NCBI RefSeq assembly: GCF_009362735.1
Contig: NZ_WHNP01000016.1
Location: forward strand, 1-64,000
Reading direction: 5' to 3'
Length of the DNA: 64,000 bases
Source of the DNA: Paraburkholderia franconis
GTDB taxonomy: Bacteria; Pseudomonadota; Gammaproteobacteria; Burkholderiales; Burkholderiaceae
How positions within the stretch are numbered: position 1 is the first letter of the stretch; every line of letters begins with the position of its first letter. Of the stretch, positions 61,292 through 64,000 are shown piece after piece. The translations under genes and the position numbers were made by a program. A model generated the notes under the pieces. It searched no databases and was not told the DNA's origin. It worked only from the letters and a program-made list of their open reading frames with translations.

Positions 61292-62314
61292 TCACACGGG
61301 CCAGAGCGGCCCTTCCTGTATCGCGCCGATCTGCTCGCGCAATTCGAGAATGCGGTCTTCCCAATAGCGCTGCGTGTTGAACCACGGAAACGCGACGGGA
61401 AACGCGGGATCGTCCCAACGGCGCGCAAGCCACGCTGAGTAGTGAATCAGCCTCAGCGTCCGCAACGCTTCGATCAGATGGAGTTCGCGCTGATCGAACT
61501 CGCAGAAGTCTTCATAGCCCGCGAGCAGATCGGTGAGCGCGCGCGACGCTTCTTTCCGCTCGCCCGGCAGCAGCAGCCACAGATCCTGAATGGCGGGGCC
61601 CATCCGGCTATCGTCGAAATCGACGAAATGCGGGCCGGCGTCAGTCCACAGCACGTTGCTCGGATGGCAGTCGCCGTGCATGCGGATGCGCCGCACGTCG
61701 CCCGCCGCTTCGAATGCGCGCTCGACGCCCTCCAGCGCGAGATTGACAGCCGCTTTCCATGCGGCGCGCACGTCGGCGGGAACGAAGTCTTGCACGAGCA
61801 GATACTCGCGCGGCTCGTAGCCGAAGGTGTGAATGTCGAGCACAGGACGCGCCTCATAATTCGCCGTTTGACCGACCGCGTGAATGCGCCCGATAAAGCG
61901 ACCCAGCCATTCGAGCGTGTCTTTGCGATCGAGGTCAGGCGCGCGGCCGCCACGCCGGTCGAAGACGGAGAAGCGAAAACCGTCGAACGTGTGCAGCGTG
62001 CGGCCATCAAGTGCACGCGCTGGCACGGCGGGAATTTCACGCGCAGCCAGTTCAGCGACGAACGCGTGTTCTTCGAGAATCGCTTCGTCGGTCCAGCGCT
62101 CGGGACGGTAGAACTTCGCGACGACGGGCGGCCCGTCCTCGACGCCCACCTGATAGACGCGATTCTCGTAACTGTTGAGCGGCAGCATGCGCCCGTCGGT
62201 GCGAACGCCGATGGTATCGAGCACGCTATCGATCGCGTCGAGCACGACTTCCGGCGTGAGCCGGGCGAAGGGAACGGCGTGGCCGTCCTGCGGAAATGGA
62301 GTGTCTTCGATCAT
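61292..62314 (-). CDS. srkA: Stress response serine/threonine protein kinase (SrkA/YihE-like)
   Basis: 340 residues. LNSYENRVYQVGVEDGPPVV carries the nucleotide loop, VVAKFYRPERWTDEAILEEH the ATP-binding Lys, RMHGDCHPSNVLWTDAG the catalytic loop near residue 225 and HFVDFDDSRMGPAIQDLWLL the metal-binding Asp. This is the aminoglycoside-phosphotransferase-like SrkA (RdoA) kinase, which protects cells from death under stress. The start at 62314 follows from alignment to the usual length of about 330 residues. It is monocistronic. Confidence 0.92.
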   Translation of the reverse strand: MIEDTPFPQDGHAVPFARLTPEVVLDAIDSVLDTIGVRTDGRMLPLNSYENRVYQVGVEDGPPVVAKFYRPERWTDEAILEEHAFVAELAAREIPAVPARALDGRTLHTFDGFRFSVFDRRGGRAPDLDRKDTLEWLGRFIGRIHAVGQTANYEARPVLDIHTFGYEPREYLLVQDFVPADVRAAWKAAVNLALEGVERAFEAAGDVRRIRMHGDCHPSNVLWTDAGPHFVDFDDSRMGPAIQDLWLLLPGERKEASRALTDLLAGYEDFCEFDQRELHLIEALRTLRLIHYSAWLARRWDDPAFPVAFPWFNTQRYWEDRILELREQIGAIQEGPLWPV

Positions 62315-62446
62315 GCCCGCATTGTGCGCCGTGCCGCGCGCAAAGACGAGCGCCAAGACAGGCACGAGCGCCACTCGCGCTGCGCCATGCGCCCGGCGCG
62401 GGCGCACATCGCTACAAATGAAAAGTCGTGAGGCAGTCGCCTGTGA

Positions 62447-62659
62447 TCAATGTATCTGCGCGCCTGCAGGGCGGACGAATTCGCCCGTATCGATCAGATC
62501 CTCGAGGAAAAAGGGTTCCGTGTTCAGTTGCTTCGACGTTCCGGGCTCGCCGGCGTACCACGCCACCATCGCCATGTCGCCCAGGATGCGCATCACGATT
62601 CCGCGCGCGCCTTGTGGCACAGCGATATGCACGGATCGAACAATAGAACCGACTTGCAT
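62447..62659 (-). CDS. Small conserved-looking hypothetical protein
   Basis: 70 residues, not a family I recognise. The sequence GSIVRSVHIAVPQGARGIVM, RILGDMAMVAWYAGEP is compact, beta-rich and SH3-like, and ends in an acidic helix (PFFLEDLIDTGEFV). Normal amino acid composition in a region where shadow frames are Arg/Ala-rich, plus GGGGA 8 bases before the ATG at 62659, support a real gene. There is no signal peptide. It stands alone between srkA and the RND pump. Function unknown. Confidence 0.7.
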   Translation of the reverse strand: MQVGSIVRSVHIAVPQGARGIVMRILGDMAMVAWYAGEPGTSKQLNTEPFFLEDLIDTGEFVRPAGAQIH

Positions 62660-63088
62660 GATATTTCCCCGTCCTCCCTATTGCCGGCTTGTTCGGGACT
62701 GCGCCGGTCAATGTGCTGATAAAAGCGCCGCAACATGCGAAAGGTTGCACGCGCACCTGATTCGAAAAACGAAGCGCTCCTCGGGCCTTCGCATCGGACA
62801 CGCCGATGCGGACCGGAGTCCATTGTTGCCTGTTTGGGCACTTTGGCAAAGTGAAAAGTAACGCTTCGCGAGGCCGCCGTTCGGTCAATTCGACTTACGA
62901 AACCCTGACTGTAACCTCTCGTAACAGGGTGATCATAAACCGCGCCGCACACGCGTCTCAAAAATGTCGATGTAAGCTACGATACGCGTTATATTCCTGT
63001 CGCGCACGCCCGGCCGGGCTGCCGTTCGCGCAACGCTCGCTGCCACCAGAAGCAGCCGCTCCCCGCCCTCACCGGACCGCACCTTTTC
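62660..63088. other. Intergenic region upstream of the RND pump
   Basis: No gene is supported. A TTATAT/TATATT -10-like stretch near 62989-62996 may belong to the RND gene. Otherwise nothing stands out. Confidence 0.4.
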
Positions 63089-64000
63089 ATGTGGATCGTT
63101 CGTCTCGCGCTGCGGCGCCCCTACACGTTCGTCGTCCTCGCGCTGTTGCTGCTGATCATCGGCCCGCTGACGATCCTGCGCACGCCTACCGATATCTTCC
63201 CGAACATCGACATCCCGGTGTTGTCCGTCATCTGGACATATAACGGCCTGCCCGCCGACGAGATGGAACGGCGCATCGTATTGAACTACGAGCGCGGGCT
63301 CTCCGTCGCGGTGAACGATATCGAGCACGTCGAATCGACTTCGCTTAACGGCATCGCCGTCGTCAAGATCTTCTTCCAGCCGCACGCGAACATCAGCGAG
63401 GCGCTCGCTCAGGTCACCGCACTGTCGCAATCGCAACTGCGTTCACTGCCGCCCGGCATCACGCCGCCATTCATCCTGCGCTACAACGCATCGACGGTGC
63501 CGATTCTGCGGCTCTCGCTGTCGTCGCCATCGCTCACCGAGCAAGAGCTGTTCGACTACGGTAACAACTTCCTGAAGACGCAGCTCGCGACGGTCCCGGG
63601 CGCATCGGCGCCGTTGCCTTATGGCGGCAAGCAGCGGCAGATCATGGTCGACATCGACTCGCGCAAGCTTCAGGAGCGCAACCTGTCGCCGATGGACGTC
63701 GTGAACTCGATCACCGCGCAAAACCTGATCGTGCCGACAGGCACCGCGAAAATCGGTTCGACCGAATACTCGGTGCAGATGAATTCGAGTCCGGACTCGC
63801 TCGCCGGCCTGAACAACATCCCCATCAAGTCAGGGCCGAACGGCACGATCTATATCCGCGATGTCGCGCATGTGCGCGACGGTTATCAGCCGCAAACGAA
63901 CATCGTGCGCGTGAACGGGCAACGCGCTTCTCTGCTGACGATCAACAAGAGCGGCAACACGTCGACGCTCGAAATCGTCGATCGCATCAAGAACATGATG
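63089..64000 (+). CDS. RND-family efflux pump inner-membrane protein, N-terminal part
   Basis: 304 residues before the window edge, frame open. MWIVRLALRRPYTFVVLALL is the first membrane helix and RTPTDIFPNIDIPVLSVIWT the start of the periplasmic porter domain. LPPGITPPFILRYNASTVPI and DSRKLQERNLSPMDVVNSIT follow the AcrB/MdtB-like (HAE-1/CzcA) pattern. It couples proton influx to drug or solvent export with a membrane fusion protein and an outer-membrane channel, presumably encoded downstream. The ATG at 63089 is fixed by the first helix. The 3' part is outside the window. Confidence 0.9.
   Translation, partial: MWIVRLALRRPYTFVVLALLLLIIGPLTILRTPTDIFPNIDIPVLSVIWTYNGLPADEMERRIVLNYERGLSVAVNDIEHVESTSLNGIAVVKIFFQPHANISEALAQVTALSQSQLRSLPPGITPPFILRYNASTVPILRLSLSSPSLTEQELFDYGNNFLKTQLATVPGASAPLPYGGKQRQIMVDIDSRKLQERNLSPMDVVNSITAQNLIVPTGTAKIGSTEYSVQMNSSPDSLAGLNNIPIKSGPNGTIYIRDVAHVRDGYQPQTNIVRVNGQRASLLTINKSGNTSTLEIVDRIKNMM

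Overview
The window is GC-rich chromosomal DNA of a Burkholderiaceae bacterium, most likely Paraburkholderia, Caballeronia or a close relative. This rests on family content and arrangement, not on a database search: an rsb-type kinase cluster, a short H-NS-like protein with its GSTWSGRGKPP motif, a DUF4148 protein, a HiPIP, a yraN-diaA-yraP-rsmI neighbourhood and a Cox-like molybdenum hydroxylase operon. Nearly every gene carries long antisense shadow frames, as expected at this GC content.

Layout. 0-3 kb is an accessory island: the end of an IS256-family transposase, two PAAR-type spike proteins, a putative type VI secretion effector with a glycine-zipper C-terminus, and a likely immunity gene, closed by a perfect terminator. 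It is visibly AT-richer than the rest. 3.1-11.1 kb holds two very large hybrid histidine kinases, followed (upstream on the minus strand) by the ruins of an RsbR/RsbS/histidine kinase stress module with two frameshifts, a deletion-fusion and a nonsense codon. 11.2-14.2 kb is a translationally coupled OpgC-like acyltransferase and tannase/feruloyl esterase pair. 14.5-20.5 kb is housekeeping: tRNA-Ala, cytochrome c, yraP/dolP, diaA, yraN, rsmI, rlpA, a glyoxalase-II-like hydrolase and a DEDDh exonuclease. 20.6-38 kb is a mixture of regulators, transporters and small enzymes (Lrp, CDF exporter, H-NS, HugZ-type oxidase, MFS, JmjC-like cupin, LivK, dienelactone hydrolase, amidase, MHS transporter, HiPIP, LhgO-like oxidase, AAA ATPase).

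38-45.8 kb is a sugar module: galM diverges from a LacI-family regulator, followed by a complete ytfQ-ytfR-ytfT-yjfF galactofuranose/galactose-type ABC importer. AT-rich ATTATTAGT operator-like sites lie between galM and lacI and again at the lacI/ytfQ junction, and four tandem 49-bp hairpin repeats separate the binding-protein gene from the ATPase gene. 46-51.4 kb has a LysE exporter, a structured intergenic region that could be a non-coding RNA, fpr, a NarL-type two-component pair and an APC permease. 51.8-59.3 kb is a seven-gene coxSLM-like operon with its maturation genes (MoxR, CoxE, CoxG, XdhC). 59.5-60.3 kb is a HigBA-like toxin-antitoxin pair with a phased-repeat promoter. The end holds a PepSY protein with an upstream Fur box, an SrkA-like kinase, a 70-residue small protein and the start of an RND pump cut by the window edge.

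The best candidate for something undescribed is the PAAR-effector-immunity cassette at 0.3-3.0 kb, whose effector and immunity proteins I cannot place in a known family. Next come the tandem-hairpin spacer in the ytf operon and the structured region at 46.55-46.81 kb.
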